A stretch of 64,000 bases of DNA from contig NZ_KB890660.1 of the NCBI RefSeq assembly GCF_000373185.1, forward strand, positions 68,361 through 132,360, read 5' to 3'. Shown here in pieces: positions 18,154 through 27,681 of this stretch. Positions within the stretch are counted from its first letter, which is position 1. Every line of letters begins with the position of its first letter. Source of the DNA: Segatella paludivivens DSM 17968 = JCM 13650. GTDB lineage: Bacteria > Bacteroidota > Bacteroidia > Bacteroidales > Bacteroidaceae. Below the pieces are notes generated by a model. It searched no databases. It had not been told where the DNA came from and was given only the letters and a program-made list of their open reading frames with translations. The translations under genes and the position numbers were made by a program.

Positions 18154-19872
18154 ATGAAACTAAATAATATACTTTGTTCTTCGCTTGCTGTTCTTGCTCT
18201 TGCTTCTTGCAGTGACAAGATGGATTATAACGAGTACAATATTTATGATAAGGATTATGTATCACAGACATTCAACAATGTTGGTGGCTTTATGACTGAT
18301 ATATATAATACTATCGATTATGATTATGGCAGTTATGGAAATGCTATAATGGGTAGTACAACTGATGAATCTGAATTTTCGGTAAGTGGTACCTCTATTG
18401 ATGACTTCTTTAATGGAGCATGGAGTGCTACCAATGCAAAAAGTTCTGTTTGGAGCAGTATGTACACAGGAATCAATGTTTGTAATCAGGTTATGGATAA
18501 GTTTGTTGGACTTACTTTCCCTGATTATGAGATGAACTCTGACTACGATAAGCAAATGGCGCGCTATAATAATTATAAATGGGAAGCTCGTTTCTGGCGT
18601 GCTTATTTCTATTTTAATCTTGCCAAACAATATGGTGGTGTGCCATTGATAACCAAGGTACAGTCACCAGATATTACTAATAAAACTCCAAGAGCAACAT
18701 CTGACGAAACATTTAAATTTATTATTGATGAATGTAATCTTGTACAGGATAGCATAGTTAATAATCCTTCAGATTTCAACTTGCCTTCTGAAAATGATAA
18801 TGGTCGTGCTTGTCGTATAACAGTTTTAGCTTTGAAGGCTCGTGCTGCATTGTATTGGGCTAGTCCGTTGTTTAATCCACAAGGTGATAAAGAACGTTAT
18901 CATACAGCTGCACTATACACAAAGCAACTTCTTGATGAATGTAAGCTGAGAGGCATGGACCTTGCTGCTAATTATGCTGATCTATGGTCTGTGAATAACT
19001 GGAAAGATGCTAACATCACTAAGGAAATCATTTTTGGCAGACGTATCTATGGTTCTGGATCAAATGGTGCTTCAAATACTTTTGAAAGCCGTAACTATCC
19101 TATCGGTATTGAAGGTGGAAATGGTGGTAACTGTCCTACTCAGAATCTAGTTGATGCTTATGAAATGAAAGATGGTACTAAATTCGACTGGACCAATACG
19201 CAAGAAGCAGCCAACCCTTATGCCAATCGTGATCCACGTTTGGATGCTACTGTTGCTAAGAACGGTGATGTTTGGCCAACATATCAAAAAGCTAAACTTG
19301 AAACTTTCTATGGTGGTGCAAATGGACAACCTATTTCTGGTGGAACCTTAACTGGTTACTATGTGAAGAAGCTATGTCATGGTGCAATTAATCTTACGGC
19401 AAGTAGTAAATATACTGTTGATAACCATACTTGGGTTACATTCCGTCTAGGTGAATTCTATTTAAATTATGCTGAAGCTGTATTTAAGTATCTTGGTAGT
19501 GCTGATGCTACATCTGCAGAATTCCCAATGTCGGCACGTGAAGCTGCTAGTAAGACTCGTGTTCGTGCAGGTATGCCAGCATTCCCTGTAGGTATGGGCA
19601 ATGATGTTTTCTGGGCAAAATATACTAACGAACGTTTCGTTGAATTAGCTTTTGAAGGACATCGTTTCTGGGATGTACGCCGTTGGAAAGAAGCTGACAA
19701 GTATTTCACAAAGATAACAGAAATGAAACTTACGAAGAATACTGATGGATCTATTTCTTATACTCCTAACACAGTGACTCGTCAGTGGGATGACAAAATG
19801 TATCTTTTCCCAATTCCAGAGACAGAAATTCTTAAGAATGGTAATCTTACACAAAATCCTGGATGGAAATAG
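18154..19872 (+). CDS. SusD-like glycan-binding lipoprotein 2
   Basis: 572 residues, standard length. Lipobox with Cys19 (ALASC) followed by S-D, consistent with export to the surface. The SusD fold is shown by AYFYFNLAKQYGGVPLIT in the helical part and ERFVELAFEGHRFWDVRRW near the end, with the terminal NPGWK. Partner of the SusC encoded 20 bases upstream. Twelve bases later the rhamnogalacturonan lyase gene starts, so binding protein and lyase are co-expressed. Confidence 0.95.
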   Translation: MKLNNILCSSLAVLALASCSDKMDYNEYNIYDKDYVSQTFNNVGGFMTDIYNTIDYDYGSYGNAIMGSTTDESEFSVSGTSIDDFFNGAWSATNAKSSVWSSMYTGINVCNQVMDKFVGLTFPDYEMNSDYDKQMARYNNYKWEARFWRAYFYFNLAKQYGGVPLITKVQSPDITNKTPRATSDETFKFIIDECNLVQDSIVNNPSDFNLPSENDNGRACRITVLALKARAALYWASPLFNPQGDKERYHTAALYTKQLLDECKLRGMDLAANYADLWSVNNWKDANITKEIIFGRRIYGSGSNGASNTFESRNYPIGIEGGNGGNCPTQNLVDAYEMKDGTKFDWTNTQEAANPYANRDPRLDATVAKNGDVWPTYQKAKLETFYGGANGQPISGGTLTGYYVKKLCHGAINLTASSKYTVDNHTWVTFRLGEFYLNYAEAVFKYLGSADATSAEFPMSAREAASKTRVRAGMPAFPVGMGNDVFWAKYTNERFVELAFEGHRFWDVRRWKEADKYFTKITEMKLTKNTDGSISYTPNTVTRQWDDKMYLFPIPETEILKNGNLTQNPGWK

Positions 19873-19884
19873 ATTCGACTTATA

Positions 19885-21708
19885 ATGAATAATATGAATA
19901 AAAAAATATTATTATCTTTACTATCTCTACTTATCGTGGCTGGCGCTTATGCTCAGCCACGATATATTTGGGGGAAGATGAAGCATGAAACCCTCAATCG
20001 TGGATTGGTTGCAATTCGTCAAAGTAATGGTGATGTAGCTGTTGCGTGGCGCATGCTACGTGCTGATAATAGCAAATGTGGCTTTGATTTGTATCGTAAT
20101 GGTATTAAAATAAATAAAAAGAAGATAACAGGTGCAACATTCTTCACTGATACCATCCATGTTAATGGTAATGTAGAGTATACCGTAAAAGGAGGAAGTG
20201 TTGATGGGAGATATTTGTTGAAAGCCAATGCTCCAAATGATTATATTCCAATAAAGATAAACAAGCCAGAAGGTGGAATAACTCCAGATGGACAGAGATA
20301 TGATTATTCTGCAAATGATGCAAGTATTGGTGATGTTGATGGAGACGGACAGTATGAAATTATTCTGAAGTGGGATCCTACAAATTCTCATGATAACTCT
20401 CAGCCTGGATACACAGGTAATACATATCTTGATTGTTATACGTTGGAAGGCAAACAATTGTGGCGTATTGATTTAGGTAAGAATATCCGTTCGGGCGCTC
20501 ATTATACTCCATTTATGGTTTACGACTTTGATGGTGACGGCAAGGCTGAGGTAATGATGAGAACATGTGATGGAACAGTAGATGGATTAGGAAATGTGAT
20601 AGGTGATCCAAAAGTAGATTGGCGCGAGACAGCAGAGAATAAATGGAGAGGAATAATAAAGCATGGCAATGAGTATCTTACTGTTTTTGACGGATTGACC
20701 GGAAAGGCTCTTTCTACTGTCAATTATGTACCTTCACGTGGTAGAGTGGAAGATTGGGGGGATGACCATTCTAATCGTTCTGAGCGTTATCTTGCTGGAG
20801 TTGGATATCTTGATGGTGTGCATGCAAGTGCGATATTCATAAGAGGATATTATACCCGTACCGTAGTTGCAGCATGGGATTGGGATGGAAAAGAACTTAA
20901 ACAGCATTGGGTTTTTGATACTAATAATCCTAAATGGAAAGATTATGCAGGAAATGGTAATCATAATATAAGAGTTGCAGATGTTGATGGTGATGGTTGT
21001 GACGAAATAACATTAGGTTCTGTTGCTATTGATAATGATGGTAATGGCTTATATAATACTCATATGGGACATGGTGATGCCATTCATCTTACAGCGTTTT
21101 ATCCAGACTCAGACAAACTGCAAGTATGGGATTGTCATGAAAACCGTCGTGACGGAAGTGATTTCCGTGATGCGGCTACAGGTAAAGTAAAATTCCAAAT
21201 ACCGAGTAATGAAGATGTAGGTCGTTGTATGGCTGCTGATATTGACCCTACAAATCCAGGATTGGAAATGTGGAGTGCTGACAGCAAGGGTTTGCGTAAT
21301 GTAAAAGGCGAAATCCTTAATGGAAGAGTTCGTTCTACTAACTTTGGAATTTGGTGGGATGGAGACCTTTTGCGCGAATTGCTTGACCATGAGCGTGTGC
21401 TTAAATATGATTGGAAAGCAGGTCGTACCTATACATTGTTGCAGCTTAAGAACTGTAAATTTAATAATGGAACAAAGTCAAACCCATGTCTGAGTGCTGA
21501 TATACTAGGTGACTGGCGTGAAGAAATACTTACACGTGATGAAGCTAGCAGCGAACTTCGACTTTATGTTTCAACGATACCTACAACCCATCGTATAAAT
21601 TGTCTTGAGGAGGATATTCCATATAGACTTGGTGTAGCTGCAGAAAACTCTGGTTATAATCAACCGCCAGAGACAGGTTTCTATTTGGGAGCAGAATCTA
21701 AATTCTAG
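19885..21708 (+). CDS. Rhamnogalacturonan endolyase, PL11 (YesW/YesX-like)
   Basis: 607 residues. Signal peptide ends near AYAQ. The mature protein shows the PL11 fold: an N-terminal beta domain (LNRGLVAI, VAWRMLRADN) followed by an eight-bladed propeller with repeated Ca-binding D-x-D-G-D segments (GDVDGDGQYE, YDFDGDGKAEV, ADVDGDGCDE). Size and motif order match Bacillus YesW. PL11 enzymes cleave alpha-L-Rha-(1-4)-alpha-D-GalA bonds of the RG-I backbone by beta-elimination. Two possible ATGs lie at 19885 and 19894; the second fits the signal peptide equally well. It stands within the SusC/D operon ahead of the acetylesterase genes, as expected for a backbone-cleaving enzyme. Confidence 0.95.
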   Translation: MNNMNKKILLSLLSLLIVAGAYAQPRYIWGKMKHETLNRGLVAIRQSNGDVAVAWRMLRADNSKCGFDLYRNGIKINKKKITGATFFTDTIHVNGNVEYTVKGGSVDGRYLLKANAPNDYIPIKINKPEGGITPDGQRYDYSANDASIGDVDGDGQYEIILKWDPTNSHDNSQPGYTGNTYLDCYTLEGKQLWRIDLGKNIRSGAHYTPFMVYDFDGDGKAEVMMRTCDGTVDGLGNVIGDPKVDWRETAENKWRGIIKHGNEYLTVFDGLTGKALSTVNYVPSRGRVEDWGDDHSNRSERYLAGVGYLDGVHASAIFIRGYYTRTVVAAWDWDGKELKQHWVFDTNNPKWKDYAGNGNHNIRVADVDGDGCDEITLGSVAIDNDGNGLYNTHMGHGDAIHLTAFYPDSDKLQVWDCHENRRDGSDFRDAATGKVKFQIPSNEDVGRCMAADIDPTNPGLEMWSADSKGLRNVKGEILNGRVRSTNFGIWWDGDLLRELLDHERVLKYDWKAGRTYTLLQLKNCKFNNGTKSNPCLSADILGDWREEILTRDEASSELRLYVSTIPTTHRINCLEEDIPYRLGVAAENSGYNQPPETGFYLGAESKF

Positions 21709-21712
21709 AAAT

Positions 21713-22900
21713 ATGAAAGTATCAAAGCGTTTATTCTTATTATTCATTATCTTTGCGATGACAGTATCTGCCGTTGCCCAAGAAATGAATTTTAAATTAT
21801 CAAAGCAGTCAGAAACACCGTTTTACTTTTCAGTAAAGGTTCCTGACGGCAATTATAAGGTAACTGTTACACTTGGATCACATAAAAAAAAGGCTATAAC
21901 TACCGTTCGTGCTGAGTCACGAAGACTAATGGTCGAGAATTGTGCAACGTTAAAAGGACAATTCAAAACTTATGAGTTCATAGTAAACAAGCGTTCTCCA
22001 AGAATCAGTGACACAAAGAAGGTTATTCTTAAAGACAGAGAAAAATATTATCTTGATTGGGATGATAGTCTCACCCTTGAGTTTAATGGAGTTAATCCAT
22101 GTGTTAAGAGTATCGAGATACAACCAGACACCACTGCTCTAACTGTATTCCTGTGCGGAAATTCTACTGTAGTTGATCAGAGTAAAGAACCTTGGGCTAG
22201 TTGGGGACAGATGGTAACACGTTGGTTTGGACCAAGCGTGTCTATTAGCAACCATGCTGAAAGTGGACTGACTGCTGGTAGCTTTTTGGCAGGAAACCGC
22301 CTTGATAAAATACTATGCATGATGAAGAAAGGTGATTATGTCATGTGCGAGTTTGGTCACAATGATCAGAAAGAGAAAGGACCTGGTTCTGGAGCTTGGT
22401 ATAATTTCTCGTATAACCTGAAAAAGTTTATAGATGAGGTTCGTGCCAAAGGTGGTAATATAATCTTTGTAACTCCAACCCAAAGACGCAGTTTTGACTT
22501 GGCTAAAGTTCATATACAAGAAACTCATGGAGACTATCCTGATGCCATGCGTGCTGTGGCTCGTCGTGAAAATGTACCAGTTATAGAACTTCATGATATG
22601 ACTCGTACCTTCTTCGAGACTTTGGGATTTGAGAACAGCAAGAAAGCTTTAGTGCATTATCCTGCTGGAACATTCAAGGGACAGGACAAGGCTCTTGCCG
22701 ATAATACTCATTTCAATCCTTATGGTGCTTACGAAGTTGCTAAAATGATCATAATGGGAATGAAGAAACTTAATCTTCCAATGGTAAAGGCTTTGCGTAA
22801 TGATTGGAAGGATTACAGTCCTTCTTCTCCTGATGATTATAATAAATTTCTATGGTATCCGGCTCCTGTCAGTGATACTATAAAACCTGATGGAAATTAA
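21713..22900 (+). CDS. Rhamnogalacturonan acetylesterase, CE12 (SGNH fold)
   Basis: 395 residues. Signal peptide, then an N-terminal beta-sandwich (~25-140) and a CE12 SGNH-hydrolase domain. Catalytic Ser151 lies in CGNSTVVDQ, the oxyanion Gly/Asn in AESG and FGHND, and the D330-x-x-H333 pair in DNTHFNP. CE12 enzymes remove O-acetyl groups from galacturonate in RG-I, which opens the backbone to the PL11 lyase encoded 4 bases upstream. The next gene begins 20 bases downstream of this stop at its chosen start. Confidence 0.92.
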   Translation: MKVSKRLFLLFIIFAMTVSAVAQEMNFKLSKQSETPFYFSVKVPDGNYKVTVTLGSHKKKAITTVRAESRRLMVENCATLKGQFKTYEFIVNKRSPRISDTKKVILKDREKYYLDWDDSLTLEFNGVNPCVKSIEIQPDTTALTVFLCGNSTVVDQSKEPWASWGQMVTRWFGPSVSISNHAESGLTAGSFLAGNRLDKILCMMKKGDYVMCEFGHNDQKEKGPGSGAWYNFSYNLKKFIDEVRAKGGNIIFVTPTQRRSFDLAKVHIQETHGDYPDAMRAVARRENVPVIELHDMTRTFFETLGFENSKKALVHYPAGTFKGQDKALADNTHFNPYGAYEVAKMIIMGMKKLNLPMVKALRNDWKDYSPSSPDDYNKFLWYPAPVSDTIKPDGN

Positions 22901-22919
22901 AATATTTGATAATAGAACG

Positions 22920-24551
22920 ATGATAATCAAAACAAAATTATTTTTCACTGCATTTTGTATGTTGGCATTGCCTTCAATGGCTCAGAATAATGTGCCAAAA
23001 CCATTGGCGGATGTCAATAATGTAGTTGATCTTACTCTCGACAGTCTTAACAAAGCGCAGACTGCCCGTATCCCAGCTGGTAGTAGTCGTAATGGAAACA
23101 ATCCTGTATTGTTTCTTGTCGGTAATTCTACAATGCGTAATGGAACTTTAGGTAACGGTAATAACGGACAATGGGGCTGGGGATTCTTCGCCCATACGTT
23201 TTTTGACGAAAATAAGATAACCGTAGAGAATCAAGCCTTGGGTGGAACAAGCAGCCGAACATTTTATAATAAGTTGTGGCCGGATGTAAGGAAAGCTCTT
23301 AAACCTGGTGATTGGGTTATCATTTCAATAGGTCATAATGATAATGGTCCTTATGATAGCGGACGTGCTCGTGCCAGTATTCCTGGAGTTGGTCATGATT
23401 CTCTGAATGTTACTATAAAAGAAACAGGAGTGAAAGAAACTGTTTATACTTATGGCGAATATATGCGTCGTTTCATTCGTGATTGTCGTGCTGTTGGTGC
23501 ACATCCTATTCTGATGAGTCTTACACCACGTGATGCTTTTGATGAGAAAACAGGAAAGATTGTCAGAAAGATACATACTCAGTGGCTTATGCAGGTTGCA
23601 GCCGAAGAAGGTGTTCCTTTTATAGATCTCAATGAAATATCAGGAAAGAAACTTGATGGTTACAGCAAGTGGAAAGAAAAGTATTTTTTCTATGGAGACC
23701 ATATTCACGGTAGCCGTTTTGGTGCAATGATGAATGCTAGGAGCGCAGCAGAAGGTATTGCCATGAGTGATAATCCTGCTTTGAAACCGCTTCAGAATAT
23801 GATGCTTACAGTAGAACTTCCCGCATATAAAGTTCAGCGAGAGAAGGATAAACCTGTTGTGTGGTTTACAGGCGACAGTACTGTCAAGAATACTGATAAG
23901 GATAAAAATGGTATGTGGGGACTTGGTTCTCAAGCTTATACCGTATTTGATAAAAAGAAAATAACATGTTATAATGCTGCTCAAGCAGGGCGTTCTACAC
24001 GTACATATCTGAATGAAGGTCGTTGGGATAAGGTGTATAATGCGCTTGAACCTGGAGACTTCGTGTTTATACAATTTGGTCATAATGATATTGGTGGTAT
24101 AGATAAGGATAAAGAACGCGGCGTAATTCCTGGAGCTGCTGATACATGTCATGTATATAAATCAGCTAAGGATGGTACTTATGAATTGGTTTATAGTTTT
24201 GGTTGGTATTTGAAGAAGTTTATTGATGATGTCCGTGAGAAGGGTGCAACACCAATCCTTGTTTCTCTTACACCACGTAATGAATGGAGTAATGGTAAGA
24301 TTGAACGCCGTAACGATTCTTATGGAAAATGGTATCGTGAGGTTGTCAGTCAGACAGGAGTTGAGTTTGTTGATTTGCATAATATTATGGCTGATTATCT
24401 TGATAAGAAATGCGGAAGCAAGGAAAAGGCTGATAAGTATTATAATCATGACCACACCCATTCTTCACTTTTGGGTGCTAAGACAAATGCAAACAATATT
24501 GCTAAAGGTCTAAAAGCTATACACAGTAAACTTGCTGGTTATTTAAAATAA
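22920..24551 (+). CDS. Tandem-domain rhamnogalacturonan acetylesterase (two CE12 domains)
   Basis: 543 residues from the ATG at 22920. A longer frame begins at 22890 and overlaps the preceding gene, but the signal peptide (MIIKTKLFFTAFCMLALPSMAQ) starts here. Two complete SGNH modules follow: module 1 with GNSTMRN, GGTSSR, IGHNDNG and GDHIHGS, and module 2 with GDSTVKN, AGRSTR, FGHNDIG and DHTHSS. Each thus keeps its own Ser, Gly, Asn and D-x-x-H residues, so both may be active. Probable role: deacetylation of RG-I with two positional or fragment specificities. Confidence 0.9.
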   Translation: MIIKTKLFFTAFCMLALPSMAQNNVPKPLADVNNVVDLTLDSLNKAQTARIPAGSSRNGNNPVLFLVGNSTMRNGTLGNGNNGQWGWGFFAHTFFDENKITVENQALGGTSSRTFYNKLWPDVRKALKPGDWVIISIGHNDNGPYDSGRARASIPGVGHDSLNVTIKETGVKETVYTYGEYMRRFIRDCRAVGAHPILMSLTPRDAFDEKTGKIVRKIHTQWLMQVAAEEGVPFIDLNEISGKKLDGYSKWKEKYFFYGDHIHGSRFGAMMNARSAAEGIAMSDNPALKPLQNMMLTVELPAYKVQREKDKPVVWFTGDSTVKNTDKDKNGMWGLGSQAYTVFDKKKITCYNAAQAGRSTRTYLNEGRWDKVYNALEPGDFVFIQFGHNDIGGIDKDKERGVIPGAADTCHVYKSAKDGTYELVYSFGWYLKKFIDDVREKGATPILVSLTPRNEWSNGKIERRNDSYGKWYREVVSQTGVEFVDLHNIMADYLDKKCGSKEKADKYYNHDHTHSSLLGAKTNANNIAKGLKAIHSKLAGYLK

Positions 24552-27500
24552 ATGTTTATGAAGAAACTGTTTTCATTGTTATTGCTGACTGTATGTATAG
24601 TCTCTAATGCGCAGTCATGGCAGAAGAAATGGCGTGTTGAATCTGAATCATCACAATATAAGGTTATACAGAATGGTGGTGATACTTTGGAAATAGTTTC
24701 CCCAAAAGGGCTTACATTATGGAATGTAAGCCCTCTTCATGGTGATGTTACAGTAGAGTTTGATGCACAAGTTGTAATGACTAGTCCGAACGACAGACTT
24801 AGTGACCTCAACACATTCTTTATGGCTTCAGATCCAAAAGCCAAGAATATTTGGACCAATATGTCTGCCAGGGATGGAGTATTCAGCAGACAGATTGCTT
24901 TGCAGATGTATTATCTAGGTTATGGAGGGAACTATAATACCACTACACGTTTCAGACGTTATACAGGTAATGGTCAACCTCCTGTAATTAGAGAGTATCA
25001 GGATGCTTCACATCTTCTTAAATCAAATCATTGGTATCATATCAAGATAGAGAAGGTAGGAAACAGAATAAGATATTTTTTTGATGGCGAATGCATCGTC
25101 GATTATATTGATGCAAAACCTCTTGAACAAGGCTGGTTTGGCTTTCGTACAACGCTTTCACATACTCGTATAGCGAACTTCCATACATATAAAAGTAGTT
25201 TATCTGACGTTTCACTCCATTGGGTTGGAAATGTCCCTGATGTAGCTATGCCTGTAACATTTGGTGTGCCTTTTGCAAAAGGTGAAGTTACAGATAAGTC
25301 ATTACATAATTATGGAATTTGCAATATTCCTGTTGATAGTTGGACAAATGCACGTTGGCAAGATGGAAGTGTTAAATGGGCTGCATTCTCTGCTTTAATA
25401 CCTAAAGGAGTTAATGCTACCACATTAAAGGCTGGTTATGGACAGCATGTAAAGCATAAACTTGTGGACATTTCCAAAAATGGAATTACTGTAAATACTG
25501 GTGATATGAAAGTGCTGTTCCCAAGACATGGGAATAGTTTTATGGATTATATAATTTATAAGGGAATAAAGGTAGCCGACATGGGGCGTGTCGTAGCGTC
25601 AACATCTTTATCGTCATATAAGTCTGTCATAGATACTTCCTATATAGAGAGCTGTGGTAATATTAGGGCGGTAGTACGTATTAATGGTCATATGACTAGT
25701 GATAAAGAACCAAACATGACGTTGCCATTTACGCTTCGTTTTTATCTTTATTATGGGAGTGAGCAAATAAGAATTCAGCATAGTTTTGTTTATGACGGGA
25801 ATCAAAATAATGATTTCATTAAGAGCTTGGGACTTCAGTTTGATGTTCCTTTCCGCGAAACCGTTTATAATCGTCATGTTGCGTTTTCTTTTGATGAGGA
25901 TAGTATATGGACAGAATCAGTGCAGCCTCTTGATGGAAGGCGTGAATTAAGCAGAGAACACGATTTTCTTACTGATCAGATGAACGGGTTACGTATTCCT
26001 GAATATGCGACCTTCGATGATGAGCAGAAAAAACTATTGGATGATTGGGCTGCTTGGGACGGGTTCAGACTCTCTCAACTTAATGATGGTTCGTTTACTA
26101 TTCGCAAACGTGTTACGGGTAAATCTCCTTGGATAGGAACCTTTACTGGCACAAGATCTTGTGGACTTGCTTATGTTGGTGATGTAAGTGGTGGTATATC
26201 TGCTACGTTGAAAGATTTTTGGCAAAGTTATCCATCAACACTTCAGATAGACAGTGCACGAACAAATATGGCGCGTATGACTATTTGGTTGTGGAGTCCT
26301 GAAGCGGAACCTATGGACTTGCGCCATTATGATGACAGGGCACATGGACTGGAGTCTAGTTACGAGGATGTTCAGAAAGGCATGAGTGAACCTTACGGAA
26401 TAGGGCGTACAAGTATTATCACGCTTCGTCCATATTCTTCTGCTCCGGGAACACTTCGTTTAAAACAAGATGCAATCGTTTCTGCAGACGATGCTCGTCT
26501 ACTTCCTACAGCTGAATATCTTCATGATAAGAAAGCTTTTGGTGTTTGGTCCTTGCCATCCCAAAGTAAAGATACGCTAACATCTGTTGTTGAGAATAAA
26601 CTTAATTGGTGGATAGAAACATACAAAAAAGCTGTAGCAGATTATCATTGGTATGGTTTTTGGAATTATGGAGATTTCATGCATGCATATTCCCCAGAAC
26701 GTTCAGAATGGCGTTATGATGTTGGTGGATATGCGTGGGACAATACAGAGTTAGCGAGTCCTGATTGGCTATGGTATAGTTTCCTCCGTACCGGGCGTGC
26801 TGATATATGGAAGATGGCAGAGGCTATGACAAGGCATAACTCAGAAGTAGATGTATATCATCTAGGTGATATGAAAGGACTAGGAAGCCGCCACAATGTA
26901 AGTCATTGGGGATGCGGAGCTAAGGAGGCAAGAATCTCGCAGTCAGCTTTTGATAGATTCCTATATTATCTAACATCTGACGAACGACTTGGTGATATTA
27001 TGCATGATGAAACCGATGCAGATATTATGTTATATCACATTGATCCTATGCGACTTGCCGAGCCGATCTCTGAGTATCCTTGTACAGCACCAGCTCGTTT
27101 GCGTTTTGGTCCAGATTGGCTTGCTTATGCTGGAAACTGGATGACAGAGTGGGAGAGAACTGGTAATACCAAATATCGTGATAAGATTATTGCTGGTCTG
27201 AAAAGTATTTCTTCGCTTCCTGACGGAATTTTCACTGGGAATCTTGCTAAAGGATATGATCCTGCAACTGGTATAATTAGTTATGAAGGTGACGTTAATA
27301 TGAAGGAGACAAATCACTTAATGACTATTATGGGCGGTTTCGAAGTTATGAATGAACTGCGTCAGATGATAACAGTCCCTGAATTTGAACATACATGGCT
27401 TGATTTTGCTCGTAGATATCAATTCATGGCTGCGAAGAATCATAATCATTTCCCTGTAAGACGCCTGCAGGCTTTCGCAGCATATTCGCTTAACGATAAG

Positions 27501-27620
27501 GTTATACGAAACGCTGCTTGGAATAGCCTACTTAAGGATATAGATAACTTCTCAACAAATGATGCTTCACTTTGGAGTCTTGATGCAATCTATATGTTGG
27601 AAGTGATTCCAGAGAAGTAA
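24552..27620 (+). CDS. DUF6250 + YetA/PcRGLX-like (PL26-like) exo-rhamnogalacturonan lyase
   Basis: 1022 residues (ATG at 24552, or 24558). After a signal peptide ending near SNAQ, residues ~20-215 resemble the DUF6250 concanavalin-like domain (FDAQVVM, LNTFFMASDP, HTRIANFHTYK). The rest resembles the YetA/PcRGLX family: an N-terminal RIFT-like barrel (VPFAKGEV, WQDGSVKWAAF) and a central-to-C-terminal (alpha/alpha) region rich in His/Trp/Tyr (HYDDRAHGLE, GSRHNVSHWG, MKETNHLMTIMGG). Characterised relatives (PL26) release unsaturated GalA-Rha units exolytically from RG-I. It ends the operon, so one unit encodes import, endo-lyase, deacetylation and exo-lyase. The family assignment rests on recognition of motifs, not alignment. 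Confidence 0.8.
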   Translation: MFMKKLFSLLLLTVCIVSNAQSWQKKWRVESESSQYKVIQNGGDTLEIVSPKGLTLWNVSPLHGDVTVEFDAQVVMTSPNDRLSDLNTFFMASDPKAKNIWTNMSARDGVFSRQIALQMYYLGYGGNYNTTTRFRRYTGNGQPPVIREYQDASHLLKSNHWYHIKIEKVGNRIRYFFDGECIVDYIDAKPLEQGWFGFRTTLSHTRIANFHTYKSSLSDVSLHWVGNVPDVAMPVTFGVPFAKGEVTDKSLHNYGICNIPVDSWTNARWQDGSVKWAAFSALIPKGVNATTLKAGYGQHVKHKLVDISKNGITVNTGDMKVLFPRHGNSFMDYIIYKGIKVADMGRVVASTSLSSYKSVIDTSYIESCGNIRAVVRINGHMTSDKEPNMTLPFTLRFYLYYGSEQIRIQHSFVYDGNQNNDFIKSLGLQFDVPFRETVYNRHVAFSFDEDSIWTESVQPLDGRRELSREHDFLTDQMNGLRIPEYATFDDEQKKLLDDWAAWDGFRLSQLNDGSFTIRKRVTGKSPWIGTFTGTRSCGLAYVGDVSGGISATLKDFWQSYPSTLQIDSARTNMARMTIWLWSPEAEPMDLRHYDDRAHGLESSYEDVQKGMSEPYGIGRTSIITLRPYSSAPGTLRLKQDAIVSADDARLLPTAEYLHDKKAFGVWSLPSQSKDTLTSVVENKLNWWIETYKKAVADYHWYGFWNYGDFMHAYSPERSEWRYDVGGYAWDNTELASPDWLWYSFLRTGRADIWKMAEAMTRHNSEVDVYHLGDMKGLGSRHNVSHWGCGAKEARISQSAFDRFLYYLTSDERLGDIMHDETDADIMLYHIDPMRLAEPISEYPCTAPARLRFGPDWLAYAGNWMTEWERTGNTKYRDKIIAGLKSISSLPDGIFTGNLAKGYDPATGIISYEGDVNMKETNHLMTIMGGFEVMNELRQMITVPEFEHTWLDFARRYQFMAAKNHNHFPVRRLQAFAAYSLNDKVIRNAAWNSLLKDIDNFSTNDASLWSLDAIYMLEVIPEK

Positions 27621-27663
27621 AGAGATTGGCTCTTATGTTGATATAGTTCCTTCTTTGATTTTT

Positions 27664-27681
27664 ATAGTTTGGTCAAACTAT
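27664..27681. terminator. Weak convergent terminator candidate
   Basis: ATAGTTTG (27664-27671) and CAAACTAT (27674-27681) form a short hairpin between the convergent PL26-like and GH43 genes, touching the GH43 stop codon. The stem is short and the T run is poor. Confidence 0.3.
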
